Notes: generated by a model not told the origin, from the letters alone. A DNA stretch of 64,000 nucleotides from Parabacteroides sp. PF5-6 (GCF_029504695.1 NZ_JAQFIN010000006.1:62001-126000), one strand, 5' to 3'; positions 26,039 to 34,717 are shown, counted from the first letter of the stretch. Numbers and translations are program-made.

Positions 26039-27013
26039 ATGATTAATAAGGAAAAAATAAAAGAGCCGGTTGTTTTGGAACTGAAACAGTTTCAGGAAGA
26101 TTTTGTCGCGTCCCTACAAAGCGGCACGAAGTACCTGCAACAGGCGATCGATATTATCCTCAGTCATACCGGGAAGCATATACGCCCGCTCCTTGTCCTA
26201 TTGACGGCAAAAGCCTGTGGCCGGGTCAATCCGAAGACCATCAATTCCGCTGTTTTATTGGAGCTGCTTCATACGGCAACGCTGATCCATGACGATGTGG
26301 TGGATGAGACGAAGCAACGCCGGGGCGCGCCTTCGCTGAATGCGATCCTGGATAACCGGGTGGCTGTGTTGGCGGGCGATTATATCCTTTCTTCGGCTTT
26401 GGTGCGCGCGATACAGACCGGCGATAGCCGCATAGTGTATATCATTTCCAATCTGGGACGTGACCTGTCGGAAGGGGAGTTGAAGCAGCTTGAGATCGTG
26501 GAAGAGGTTGTGTTGAGCGAAGAGCGTTATATGCAGGTGATCTATAAGAAGACGGGAAGCCTGTTGTCGGCCTGTACGGAGATCGGTGCGATCTCGGCAG
26601 AGGTGTCGGATGAAGTCATCGCTCTCTGCAAGCAATTCGGTGAGTATATGGGCTATTGCTTCCAGATCAAAGACGATATCTTCGATTACGACCGGGCAGC
26701 GAAGATCGGGAAACCTACCGGTAACGATATCCGGGAAGGAAAGGTTACCCTGCCTCTGCTTTATGCCATGCGTACCGGGAATCCGGAAGAGGCGAAAAAG
26801 GCAGAAGAAATCATCAAAAAGCAAGCTTTCACCGCAGAAAATATCGATTGGCTGATCTCTTTTGCCATCGCCAATGGCGGCATTACCTATGCCGAAGAGA
26901 AGATGAAGGAGTACAAGGCAAAAGCCATCGCTTTGCTTAACCAATTGCCTCAATCCGCCGCCAAAGAATCCCTCTTGCTCTTAGCCGACTATATCGTCGA
27001 AAGGGATAAGTAG
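26039..27013 (+). CDS. polyprenyl diphosphate synthase (long-chain, E-type)
   Basis: This 324-residue all-helical enzyme has both Asp-rich motifs: LIHDDVVDET near residue 80 and QIKDDIFDYD near 205. The preceding GKHIRPLLVLLTAKA and the later PTGNDIREGKVTLPLL are also typical. It condenses isopentenyl diphosphate onto an allylic primer to make a long E-prenyl chain, probably for menaquinone, as in the octaprenyl diphosphate synthases of this group. I chose the Met at 26039 because family members begin close to this point (INKEKIKEPVVLEL); a longer form from 26021 adds only six residues. Downstream lies a 22-bp palindromic array, then the convergent deoC cluster. Confidence 0.9.
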   Translation: MINKEKIKEPVVLELKQFQEDFVASLQSGTKYLQQAIDIILSHTGKHIRPLLVLLTAKACGRVNPKTINSAVLLELLHTATLIHDDVVDETKQRRGAPSLNAILDNRVAVLAGDYILSSALVRAIQTGDSRIVYIISNLGRDLSEGELKQLEIVEEVVLSEERYMQVIYKKTGSLLSACTEIGAISAEVSDEVIALCKQFGEYMGYCFQIKDDIFDYDRAAKIGKPTGNDIREGKVTLPLLYAMRTGNPEEAKKAEEIIKKQAFTAENIDWLISFAIANGGITYAEEKMKEYKAKAIALLNQLPQSAAKESLLLLADYIVERDK

Positions 27014-27053
27014 CAAAATGAAGATTTTGAAACCCTCCACAACCCCCTTTTTT

Positions 27054-27137
27054 CAAACTACCAGTACTTTGCGCACAAACTACTAATATTTTGTCGGCAA
27101 ACTACCGGTATTTCGTTCGCAAACTACCGGTAGTTTG
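27054..27137. repeat. array B: four palindromic units at exact 22-bp period
   Basis: CAAACTAC starts at 27054, 27076, 27098 and 27120. The last unit is a perfect 18-bp palindrome, CAAACTACCGGTAGTTTG, and the others are imperfect. The array fills the gap between the convergent prenyl synthase and deoC genes. Confidence 0.9.
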
Positions 27138-27174
27138 AAGGCGAAGTGTAAGTGATTCATTTCGAAAGAAGTGA

Positions 27175-28044
27175 TTAGCCTAATTTCTTTTGGATATCGC
27201 CTACCAGGCTGCTTGCCCCGATGCGGAAGTAGTCTTTATTCAGCCATTCTTCGCCCAGGACTTCCTTGACGATCGTATAGTATTTCACTGCATCTTCCGC
27301 CGTGCGCACGCCGCCCGATACTTTGATGCCGATCTTCCGATCCGTGATGGAATGGTAGGTTTTGACGACCTGGCACATTGTATATACCGCCTCCAACGTT
27401 GCTCCGGGGTATTCCTTGCCGGTCGATGTCTTGATAAAGTCCGCACCGGAATAGATCGCCAGAATAGCGGCTTTCTGCACGTTGGCCATACTGCCCAATG
27501 CGCCTGTTTCCAGGATTACTTTCAGGTGGGCGCCGCGACAGCTTTCTTTGATTTCCTGGATCTCTTCGCTCAGGTCTTCAAAGTTTTCCTCCATAAAATA
27601 CCCCAGATTGAGGACGACATCGATCTCGTCGGCGCCTTGCATGACGGCCATGGCTGTCTCGGCGATCTTGACTTCGACAAAGGTCTGTGAGGCCGGAAAG
27701 CCACCGGCTACCGAAGCGATCTTCACCTCCTGGGCCGTTAGCGCTTGTTTTACTGTATCTACGAATAGGGGATAGACGCAGATAGCGGCTACATTAGGTA
27801 CGTCGGGGCGTGTGCCTTCGTAATCGTTGACCTGCTCAACCATTCGCCAGATGCTGTCGCGCGTATCCAGGCTGGTTAATGAGGTGAGGTCGATACATCC
27901 ATGCACCAGTTGAAATACTTCCGGTGTGAGATTGGTTTTGAAGTGTTTGTCGATCAATGCATTAACCTTCTCTGTTGTCTTCTCGTCCGAAAGCGCCGGT
28001 TCAAAGCGGTCGAACGCGTCCTGATATTTCGTTGTTTCGCTCAT
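27175..28044 (-). CDS. deoC: deoxyribose-phosphate aldolase
   Basis: This 289-residue TIM-barrel protein has the Schiff-base lysine in DFIKTSTGKEYPGATL near residue 190, and the second essential lysine in GIKVSGGVRTAEDA near 240. Both belong to the DeoC signature. It splits 2-deoxyribose 5-phosphate into glyceraldehyde 3-phosphate and acetaldehyde in nucleoside breakdown. It is slightly longer than E. coli DeoC (259) because of an N-terminal helix region (YQDAFDRFEPALSDEK). Its start lies two bases after the mazG-like stop. It is the last gene of the ybeY - mnmG - uvrC - dtd - mazG - deoC series. Confidence 0.95.
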   Translation of the reverse strand: MSETTKYQDAFDRFEPALSDEKTTEKVNALIDKHFKTNLTPEVFQLVHGCIDLTSLTSLDTRDSIWRMVEQVNDYEGTRPDVPNVAAICVYPLFVDTVKQALTAQEVKIASVAGGFPASQTFVEVKIAETAMAVMQGADEIDVVLNLGYFMEENFEDLSEEIQEIKESCRGAHLKVILETGALGSMANVQKAAILAIYSGADFIKTSTGKEYPGATLEAVYTMCQVVKTYHSITDRKIGIKVSGGVRTAEDAVKYYTIVKEVLGEEWLNKDYFRIGASSLVGDIQKKLG

Positions 28045-28046
28045 AT

Positions 28047-28382
28047 TTATTCTAATTTTTGATTGTTTTGATGTCTTTCTTTATCTCGTAATGTTTTCTT
28101 TTCCAGATTCTTATGGAATGCTTCCGTGAGGTCGATGCCCGTTTGATTGGCCAGGCATAACAATACCCAGAGTACATCGGCCATCTCATCGCCCAGATCC
28201 CTGTTCCGATCACTTTCCTTAAAGGATTGTTCCCCGTAAGTGCGGGCAATGATACGTGCCAGTTCGCCCACCTCTTCCGTCAGTATCGCCATATTGGTCA
28301 ATTCATTGAAGTAGCGCACCCCGTACGTCTTAATCCAATGATCGACCTGCTCTTGTGCCTTCTGTATCGTAATCTCTTCCAT
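28047..28382 (-). CDS. MazG-like nucleotide pyrophosphohydrolase
   Basis: This 111-residue helical protein has the metal-binding EEVGELARIIAR near residue 31 and DEMADVLWVLLCLANQTGID near 66. These match the EExxE and ExxD motifs of MazG-like NTP pyrophosphohydrolases (all-α NTP-PPase). It is the single-domain form, about half of E. coli MazG, and probably cleans non-canonical nucleotides. A heptamer repeat (ATTAATC) stands between it and dtd, and its own stop is next to the deoC start, so the two are coupled. The substrate is unknown. Confidence 0.9.
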   Translation of the reverse strand: MEEITIQKAQEQVDHWIKTYGVRYFNELTNMAILTEEVGELARIIARTYGEQSFKESDRNRDLGDEMADVLWVLLCLANQTGIDLTEAFHKNLEKKTLRDKERHQNNQKLE

Positions 28383-28404
28383 TAATCATTAATCATTAAT
28401 CATT
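28381..28404. repeat. heptamer tandem repeat ATTAATC, 3.4 copies
   Basis: ATTAATC repeats head to tail from 28381, beginning inside the mazG-like start codon, in the 27-base gap to dtd. Confidence 0.8.
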
Positions 28405-28409
28405 GTTTT

Positions 28410-28862
28410 TCATTCCCTTGCCTGCGAGTCAATCAGGATCGTGACCGGCCCGTCATTTACCAGTTCTATTTTCATATCGGCGCCAAACTCACCGGTGGCT
28501 ACCTTACGACCCAGTTGCTGGCTGATCTCGGCGCAAAAGGCCTCATAAAGCGGAATAGCGATATCGGGCTTGGACGCCTTGATGTAGGAGGGACGATTCC
28601 CCTTTTTGGTCGAGGCGTGCAAAGTGAATTGGCTGACGACCATAATCTCCCCTTGAATATCCAGGATCGACCGGTTCATCACTCCGTTTTCATCGTCGAA
28701 AACGCGCAGGTTGATAATCTTTTTGCTTAGCCACTCGATATCCTCTTGCGCATCTTTATCCTCGATGCCCACCAGAATCATCAGTCCTTTATTGATCTGT
28801 GATTTGATCTCCCCATCGATAGTTACCGATGCCCGTGTCACCCGTTGTATAACCGTTCTCAT
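28410..28862 (-). CDS. dtd: D-aminoacyl-tRNA deacylase
   Basis: This 150-residue protein has the two DTD signatures: the SQFTLHASTKKGNRPSY segment near residue 78 and the Gly-cisPro region around ELVNDGPVTILID near the end. It removes D-amino acids wrongly attached to tRNA, in the cytoplasm. The length is the family norm (about 145-150). The start is fixed by MRTVIQRVTRASVTIDGE, a standard DTD start. It lies between uvrC and the mazG-like gene, with heptamer repeats on both sides. Confidence 0.96.
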   Translation of the reverse strand: MRTVIQRVTRASVTIDGEIKSQINKGLMILVGIEDKDAQEDIEWLSKKIINLRVFDDENGVMNRSILDIQGEIMVVSQFTLHASTKKGNRPSYIKASKPDIAIPLYEAFCAEISQQLGRKVATGEFGADMKIELVNDGPVTILIDSQARE

Positions 28863-28863
28863 C

Positions 28864-28897
28864 TAATTATCAATTGTCAATTATCAATTATCAATTA
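28864..28897. repeat. heptamer tandem repeat AATTATC, about four copies
   Basis: AATTATC units with one variant (AATTGTC) fill the short gap between the dtd start and the uvrC stop, and the last copy touches that stop. Confidence 0.8.
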
Positions 28898-30718
28898 CCC
28901 TGGAACATTGGGCTCAGTCCAATGTTTCAGGAGCTTGGCTTTTGCCTCGCCGACTACTTTCTTTAGCTCTTCGAAATCGGCCTCGCGAATCCGTTTGACG
29001 CTCTTAAAGTGGCGTAAAAGTAATACTTTTGTCTTTTCCCCGATGCCTTTTATCTGGTCTAATTCCGAGCGTGTCTGGCTTTTGCTTCGCTTCTCTTTGT
29101 GGAAGGTGATGGCAAAGCGGTGCACTTCGTTCTGCATTTGTTCCAAGAGGCGGAACAGGGGACTTTGCTGTACCAAACCGATACTCTCGGGCGGGAAGCC
29201 AAACAGTAGGTCGGAGGTCCGGTGCTTCCGGTCTTTGGCCAGCCCGGCAATGGGGATTTTGAGTTGCAGTTCGTCTTCAATCACAGCACGTACGACCTCC
29301 ATTTGTCCCTTTCCGCCGTCGGTAATGATCAGGTCGGGCAGGGGAGTACCTTCATTTATCGCCCGGGTATAGCGGCGGCGCACGACCTCTTTCATCGAGG
29401 CGTAATCGTCGGGTCCTACCACCGTTTTGATGATATACCGGCGGTATTCCTTTTTGGCCGGTTTGCCCATCAAAAAGACCACGCAGGCGGCGACGGCATC
29501 GCTTCCCTGTATGTTGGAGTTGTCGAAACATTCGATGCGAGCCGGTAGTTTCTCCAGGTGCAACATATCCTGAATCTCTTTCAACAGGCGGGTGTTTCGT
29601 TGCTCCGGATTCAGCTTTTCCGCCTGTTTCAGGCGATCCACCTTGAATTGTTTGACGTTCAATTCGGAAAGCCCCAATAGTTTCTTCTTATCGCCCCGCT
29701 GTGGGAGGGTGAATACGGCATTCTCCAGTTCGATATCCGGCAGGAAAGGCACGATAATCTCTTTGGCTGTACTTTTGAAGCGGTCGCGCATCTCGATGAT
29801 GCCCAGGCTCAGGAGTTCCTCTTTCGATTCGTCGAGTTTCTTTTTGTATTCGAAGGTATAAGCCTGGATGATCGCGCCGTTTCCGATGTGCATATAATTA
29901 ATGTAGGCCGACTTCTCCGTATCGGCAAAAGAAAAGACATCGATATTGTGGAGGGTGGGAGTGACCACGGTTGATTTATTTCGGAAGTTCTCGATGATCT
30001 CGTATTTCTCCTTGATCGCCTGCGCCTCTTCAAACCGCAATTCTTCCGCCAGTTTCTGCATTTGCTGGTAGAGCAGTTGGCTCACCTCCGAGCTATTCCC
30101 TTTCAGGATTTCTTTGACATGGTTGATGTTTTCCAGATACTCCTCGTGGGACTGTAATCCTTCACACGGTCCTTTGCACCGTTTGATATGGTATTGCAGG
30201 CAGACTTTATACTTCCCCTGTTGGATCGTCTCCGGCGTGAGCGGAAGGTAACAGGTGCGGATCGGATAGAGCTCTTTCAGTAGTTGTAGCATCAATTTGG
30301 CCGAGTAGGCGGAAGAATACGGCCCGTAATACGTCGATTTATCCTTGACGATATTGCGGGTCATAAACACGCGTGGGAAGTATTCGTTCTTCACGACGAT
30401 GGAAGGATAGGTCTTATCATCCTTCAGCATCGCGTTGTAGCGCGGTTTGTATTCCTTGATCAGGTTGTTCTCCAACAAAAGCGCATCCTCTTCCGTATCG
30501 ACTACGATGTATTTGATGTCTTTGATCTGCTTGACCAATACCTGAATCTTGCGGATCTCGTGCTCTTTATTGAAGTAGGAGGAGACGCGCTTCTTTAGGT
30601 TCTTCGCCTTGCCGATATAGATAATGGTACCTTTCTCGTCGAAGTATTGGTAGCACCCCGGCGAATCCGGAATGATCGAAAGGATATCTTTTATATGTTG
30701 GTTTATCTTTCTCTCCAT
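28895..30718 (-). CDS. uvrC: excinuclease ABC subunit C
   Basis: This 607-residue protein has the GIY-YIG nuclease at residues 17-95 (GCYQYFDEKGTIIYIGKAKN), the UvrB-binding UVR motif near 205-240 (LAEELRFEEAQAIKEKYEII), the second nuclease domain of RNase H type at about 380-540 (ARIECFDNSNIQGSDAVAAC), and C-terminal helix-hairpin-helix units (DQIKGIGEKTKVLLLRHF). It cuts DNA on both sides of a lesion with UvrA and UvrB in nucleotide excision repair. The length is normal. It lies in the conserved mnmG - uvrC - dtd order, and its start is near a parS-like site. Confidence 0.97.
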   Translation of the reverse strand: MERKINQHIKDILSIIPDSPGCYQYFDEKGTIIYIGKAKNLKKRVSSYFNKEHEIRKIQVLVKQIKDIKYIVVDTEEDALLLENNLIKEYKPRYNAMLKDDKTYPSIVVKNEYFPRVFMTRNIVKDKSTYYGPYSSAYSAKLMLQLLKELYPIRTCYLPLTPETIQQGKYKVCLQYHIKRCKGPCEGLQSHEEYLENINHVKEILKGNSSEVSQLLYQQMQKLAEELRFEEAQAIKEKYEIIENFRNKSTVVTPTLHNIDVFSFADTEKSAYINYMHIGNGAIIQAYTFEYKKKLDESKEELLSLGIIEMRDRFKSTAKEIIVPFLPDIELENAVFTLPQRGDKKKLLGLSELNVKQFKVDRLKQAEKLNPEQRNTRLLKEIQDMLHLEKLPARIECFDNSNIQGSDAVAACVVFLMGKPAKKEYRRYIIKTVVGPDDYASMKEVVRRRYTRAINEGTPLPDLIITDGGKGQMEVVRAVIEDELQLKIPIAGLAKDRKHRTSDLLFGFPPESIGLVQQSPLFRLLEQMQNEVHRFAITFHKEKRSKSQTRSELDQIKGIGEKTKVLLLRHFKSVKRIREADFEELKKVVGEAKAKLLKHWTEPNVPG

Positions 30719-30724
30719 GGTGAA

Positions 30725-30740
30725 TGTTTCACGTGGAACA
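30725..30740. promoter_or_regulatory. parS-like ParB-binding site
   Basis: TGTTTCACGTGGAACA matches the bacterial parS consensus TGTTTCACGTGAAACA at 15 of 16 positions, and its other half-site reading TGTTCCAC is also a known variant. It lies in the 30-base gap between mnmG and uvrC. The mnmG (gidA) gene is often near oriC, which supports a chromosome-segregation site. No parA or parB gene is in the window. Confidence 0.75.
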
Positions 30741-30748
30741 TTTCCTTA

Positions 30749-32626
30749 TTAACGCCCTAAAAGTACCAATAAGATATTAATATCACTGGGGGATATGCCC
30801 GGTATCCGGCTGGCCTGCGCGATGGTTTCCGGGTCGATTTTGCTTAGTTTCTGCCGGGCTTCGATCGAGATGGATTGGATACTGTTGTAATCAAATTTGC
30901 CTTTGATCCGGATATTCTCCAATCGGTTGATCTTCTCGGCGATCACTTGTTCGCGTTTGATGTAGCCGCTATACTTCAGTAAGATTTCAGCGGCTTCCAC
31001 AATTTCCTCTTTGCGCGTTTCCGGCAGTTTATCCAGTTCGGCTTGTAAAGCCGGAACCATCTCTGCCAATTGCGGCAGCGTGAGTTGCGGACGCAGGACT
31101 AAATCGATCAGTTTGCATCCACGGGCGAGGGGAGTAGTGCCTGCCTGTTCGAGGGCGCTGTTCAGGTGTTGTGGTTTGACGGAATAGTTTTCCACGAAAG
31201 AGATGAGCGCATCCCGGTGTTCAATCTTTGATGTCAACAGCTCGTGTCGGTCCGTTTTGGCCAATCCCAATTGATAGGCTTTTTCCGTCAGGCGCATATC
31301 CGCATCGTCTTGCCGCAGCAGGATACGGTATTCGGCACGCGAGGTAAACATCCGGTAGGGTTCGTCCACGCCTTTGGTCACCAGGTCGTCGATCAATACG
31401 CCGATATAGGCTTCGTCCCGTCCCAAGATAAACGGATCGCCGCCATGGCAATTGATATGCGCGTTGATGCCCGCCATGATGCCTTGCCCGCCGGCTTCTT
31501 CGTAACCGGTGGTACCATTGATTTGTCCGGCGAAAAAGAGATTCCGGATCGCTTTGGTCTCCAATGTATGCTTGAGCTGGGTCGGATCGAAGAAATCGTA
31601 TTCGATCGCATAACCCGGACGGTAGATATGGATATCGCGGAAAGCGGGGATCGACTGCAACGCACGCAACTGAATATCGAGGGGTAGGGAAGAGGAGAAG
31701 CCATTCAGGTAGTATTCTTCGGTGGTTTCCCCTTCCGGTTCGAGGAACAACTGGTGTTGCGTTTTGTCGGCGAACGTCACGATCTTGGTCTCGATACTGG
31801 GGCAATAACGCGGGCCGATGCTTTGGATCTGTCCGTTATAGAGCGGGGAATCGGGCAGTCCTTCGCGCAGGATCTCATGCGTTGTCTCGTTCGTGAAGGT
31901 CGTCCAGCAGCTTAATTGTTTCAATACCCGCCGCGACGTATCCATATAGGAGAATTTATGGAAGTCGTTTTCTCCCGGTTGTTCGCCCATTTCATCGAAA
32001 TGCACGCTGCGTCCGTCGATGCGTACCGGGGTACCTGTCTTCATGCGTTCGACTTTCATACCCGCCGCCATCAACTGTTCGCTTATGCCTTGGGAGGCCG
32101 GTTCGGCTATTCGTCCGCCGCGGATCTGCGTGCGTCCGATGTGCATCAAGCCGTTCAGGAATGTACCGTTGGTCAGGATCACAGCGCCGGCTTCGAATGT
32201 CACGTCCATCTCCGTACGCACGCCACAAACGCGTCCGTCGCGGATGATCAGTTCGTTGACCGTGTCCTGCCAGATATACAGGTTGGGCAGGTGTTCCAGA
32301 ATACCCCGCCAGGCATCGATGAAACGGGCCCGGTCGCTCTGTGCCCGCGGGCTCCACATGGCCGGCCCTTTGCTGCGGTTCAGCATCCGAAACTGGATCG
32401 CGGTTTGATCGGTTACCAAGCCCATATAGCCGCCCAATGCATCGATCTCGCGCACGATCTGCCCTTTGGCAATGCCACCCACGGCCGGGTTGCAGCTCAT
32501 CTGGGCAATCTTATTCATGTCCATCGTGATCAATAAGGTGCGTGATCCCAGGTTGGCTGCTGCCGCCGCTGCCTCACAACCGGCATGTCCGGCACCTACC
32601 ACGATGATATCGTATTTAAATAACAT
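30749..32626 (-). CDS. mnmG: tRNA uridine-5-carboxymethylaminomethyl modification enzyme MnmG
   Basis: This 625-residue flavoprotein begins with the FAD-binding motif IVVGAGHAGCEAAAAAANLG, and continues with the GidA signatures CNPAVGGIAKGQIVREIDAL and RAEYRILLRQDDADMRLTEK. A C-terminal helical domain ends with IPGISPSDINILLVLLG. With MnmE it adds the cmnm5 group to U34 of certain tRNAs. The length is standard. It is followed by uvrC after 30 bases and preceded by ybeY after 81 bases, with a heptamer repeat in that gap. Confidence 0.98.
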   Translation of the reverse strand: MLFKYDIIVVGAGHAGCEAAAAAANLGSRTLLITMDMNKIAQMSCNPAVGGIAKGQIVREIDALGGYMGLVTDQTAIQFRMLNRSKGPAMWSPRAQSDRARFIDAWRGILEHLPNLYIWQDTVNELIIRDGRVCGVRTEMDVTFEAGAVILTNGTFLNGLMHIGRTQIRGGRIAEPASQGISEQLMAAGMKVERMKTGTPVRIDGRSVHFDEMGEQPGENDFHKFSYMDTSRRVLKQLSCWTTFTNETTHEILREGLPDSPLYNGQIQSIGPRYCPSIETKIVTFADKTQHQLFLEPEGETTEEYYLNGFSSSLPLDIQLRALQSIPAFRDIHIYRPGYAIEYDFFDPTQLKHTLETKAIRNLFFAGQINGTTGYEEAGGQGIMAGINAHINCHGGDPFILGRDEAYIGVLIDDLVTKGVDEPYRMFTSRAEYRILLRQDDADMRLTEKAYQLGLAKTDRHELLTSKIEHRDALISFVENYSVKPQHLNSALEQAGTTPLARGCKLIDLVLRPQLTLPQLAEMVPALQAELDKLPETRKEEIVEAAEILLKYSGYIKREQVIAEKINRLENIRIKGKFDYNSIQSISIEARQKLSKIDPETIAQASRIPGISPSDINILLVLLGR

Positions 32627-32640
32627 CTGTTCTTTTTTTA

Positions 32641-32728
32641 ATTACGAATTACGAATTACGAATTACGAATTACGAATGGGGGAAATACCCTGTTCCATTC
32701 GTAATTTTTAATTCTTAATTTTTAATTG
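32641..32728. repeat. heptamer tandem repeat ATTACGA, 5.3 copies, with partial inverted arm
   Basis: ATTACGA repeats five times from 32641 to 32677. A partly complementary arm (ATTCGTAATTTTTAATTCTT) lies at 32697-32728 and runs into the end of ybeY. It can fold as a hairpin in the mRNA between ybeY and mnmG. Confidence 0.85.
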
Positions 32729-33133
32729 ACTAAGTGCTTTATTCTCTTCCCCCTCCATAATGGCGCGTTCACCGGGTCCTTTGTCGTTGATGCCGCAAAG
32801 GTGCAGGATGCCGTGAATGATCGTACGGTGTAATTCCTCCTCGTAGGTGGAGTTGAATTTCTCCGCGTTGGTTCTGACGGTATCCAGGCTGATAAACAGG
32901 TCGCCGGCGATCGTTTGTCCTTCCGTATAGTCGAAAGTGATGATATCGGTATAATAATCGTGTTGCAGATATTGCCGGTTTACCTCCAGTATCTTCTCGT
33001 CGGAACAGAAAATATAGCTGATTTCACCGACTTTATAGCCGTGTTCCTTTGCTACGGCTTTGATCCAGTTCGTTACAGCCCGCCGCTTGATCGCCGGGGC
33101 TTTCACCTCTTCTGTATAATAATGTATTGCCAT
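32708..33133 (-). CDS. ybeY: endoribonuclease YbeY
   Basis: This 141-residue protein has the UPF0054 core: DIITFDYTEGQTIAGDLFIS near residue 60, and the metal-binding HGILHLCGINDKGPGE near 110. The usual motif is HGxLHLxGYDH; the last His is replaced here by Lys-Gly in GINDKG, as in other Bacteroidota copies, so the two remaining His and the downstream Glu/Asp probably hold the metal. YbeY takes part in 16S rRNA 3' end maturation and ribosome quality control. It appears to head the mnmG operon. Confidence 0.92.
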   Translation of the reverse strand: MAIHYYTEEVKAPAIKRRAVTNWIKAVAKEHGYKVGEISYIFCSDEKILEVNRQYLQHDYYTDIITFDYTEGQTIAGDLFISLDTVRTNAEKFNSTYEEELHRTIIHGILHLCGINDKGPGERAIMEGEENKALSQLKIKN

Positions 33134-33172
33134 AATTAACTTATAGGTTGTTAATTGAAGGGCTTTTAGCCG

Positions 33173-33383
33173 CGGATCACACGGATGCCACGGATTTTGT
33201 ATTTTGCTTGTGGATACTAAAACTATCTTGGCTCCCCTTCTTGGACAAGAAGGGGGGGGACCGCTGCTTGCAGCGGTGGGGCAGTTTGAATTCTTGAAAA
33301 ATGATCATATACGATTAGGATCAAACTGCTCCACCACCGGCTATGCCGGCGGTCCCCCTCTTCTTATCCAAGAAGAGGAGCCA
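33173..33383. repeat. nested inverted repeat with inner hairpins, plus CGGAT 9-mer repeats
   Basis: This covers most of the 333-base gap upstream of ybeY. Three CGGAT-led 9-mers lie at 33173-33199. An inverted repeat follows: 33227-33289 pairs with 33321-33383. The arms contain their own hairpins (CCTTCTTG/CAAGAAGG and CCGCTG/CAGCGG on the left; CTTCTT/AAGAAG and CCGGC/GCCGG on the right). The inner stems differ in sequence yet stay paired, which points to selection on structure. No gene was seen. Confidence 0.75.
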
Positions 33384-33466
33384 GGAATGTCCATTTGGTA
33401 TTCTCTTGCATATTCAAATATCCTTCAATTAACAATATCCTTCTTATATCAAATTCATATTAATGT

Positions 33467-34699
33467 CTACCCAAAGAACAAATACGCCATGCCGATCGCC
33501 GCCAAGGCTCCGGCCAGGTCGGCCAAGAGGGAGTAGGAGACGGTATAGCGGGTGTTCTTGATTGCTACGCTGCCGTAATACAAGGCGACCACGTAGAAGG
33601 TCGTGTCTGTCGTTCCCTGCACGATACAGGCCAGGCGGCCGACAAACGAGTCCGCGCCATAGGTATTCATCGCATCGATCATCATGCCGCGTGCCCCACT
33701 TCCGCTCAACGGTTTCATCAGGATCGTCGGTAGCGCCTCCACAAAGTCCGTATTCAGTCCCGCCAGAGCCACCCCGCCGCGTATGCCGTCGATCAGGAAA
33801 TCCATGGCGCCCGAAGCACGGAACACACCGATGCCCACCAGGATCGCTACCAGGTAAGGGATGATCGTGATCGCCGTCTTAAACCCTTCCTTTGCCCCAT
33901 CGATAAAGGCATTGTAGACATTCACCTTCCGGCGTATGCCTGCCACGATAAATCCACATATGATGGTGAATAGCAATGTGTTAGCGAACAATGTAGAGTA
34001 TAAAGACACCTTCTCCTCGGGCATACTGTGGAACAGGGCGATCAATCCAGCGATCAGCCCGATCAGTCCGCCGAAGAAGAGGAGTAAGTTTCTTTGTAAG
34101 ATATTGATTCTCTGCTTGATGCACACCATCAGTACAGCAACCAGTGTCGAAGTAAAGGTCGCCAGCATAATCGGCAGAAAGACATCCGAAGGGTTGGCTG
34201 CCCCCAGTTGTGCCCGGTACATCATAATGGTAATCGGCAACAGCGTAAGCCCGGAAGCATTGATACAGAGAAACATAATCATCGCGTTGCTGGCCGTCTC
34301 TTTCTCCGTATTCAGTTCCTGCAGTTGTTGCATCGCTTTGAGCCCCATCGGCGTCGCCGCATTGTCGAGCCCCAAGAGGTTGGCAGAGATATTCATAAAG
34401 ATGGAACCCGTGACCGGATGGTTTTTGGGAATATCCGGAAACAATTTGCTGAATACGGGTGCGCCGATCCGGGCAAACGCCTGGATCACTCCTCCCTGTT
34501 CCCCGATCTTCATGATGCCCAGCCAGAGTGTCAGGATACCCGTCAGTCCCAGGGAGATCTCGAAACCATTGCGGGCCGAATCGAACGAAGCGGCGATAAT
34601 CCGGTTGAATACCTCCAGATCGCCCAGGAATAACAGCTTACACACTGCTACAATAAAGGCAATCAGAAAAAATGCGACCCAGATATAATTCAGAACCAT
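33467..34699 (-). CDS. nucleoside recognition (Gate) domain protein, SpmA-SpmB-like fusion
   Basis: From the ATG at 34699 the protein has 410 residues and about ten membrane segments. It contains two Gate (nucleoside recognition) domains: the first near residues 45-150 (GLTGILTLWLGIMKIGEQGG, then NISANLLGLDNAATPMGLKA), and the second near 255-400. This is the spore maturation SpmA + SpmB layout fused in one chain, which is common in non-sporulating Bacteroidota. The function is unproven and is likely transport. The frame also reads from a TTG at 34720, but TAATTTTG, a -7 box, lies at 34718-34725, so ATG 34699 is the start. Confidence 0.88.
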   Translation of the reverse strand: MVLNYIWVAFFLIAFIVAVCKLLFLGDLEVFNRIIAASFDSARNGFEISLGLTGILTLWLGIMKIGEQGGVIQAFARIGAPVFSKLFPDIPKNHPVTGSIFMNISANLLGLDNAATPMGLKAMQQLQELNTEKETASNAMIMFLCINASGLTLLPITIMMYRAQLGAANPSDVFLPIMLATFTSTLVAVLMVCIKQRINILQRNLLLFFGGLIGLIAGLIALFHSMPEEKVSLYSTLFANTLLFTIICGFIVAGIRRKVNVYNAFIDGAKEGFKTAITIIPYLVAILVGIGVFRASGAMDFLIDGIRGGVALAGLNTDFVEALPTILMKPLSGSGARGMMIDAMNTYGADSFVGRLACIVQGTTDTTFYVVALYYGSVAIKNTRYTVSYSLLADLAGALAAIGMAYLFFG

Positions 34700-34717
34700 C
34701 TTCGTTTGTTTAATCTG

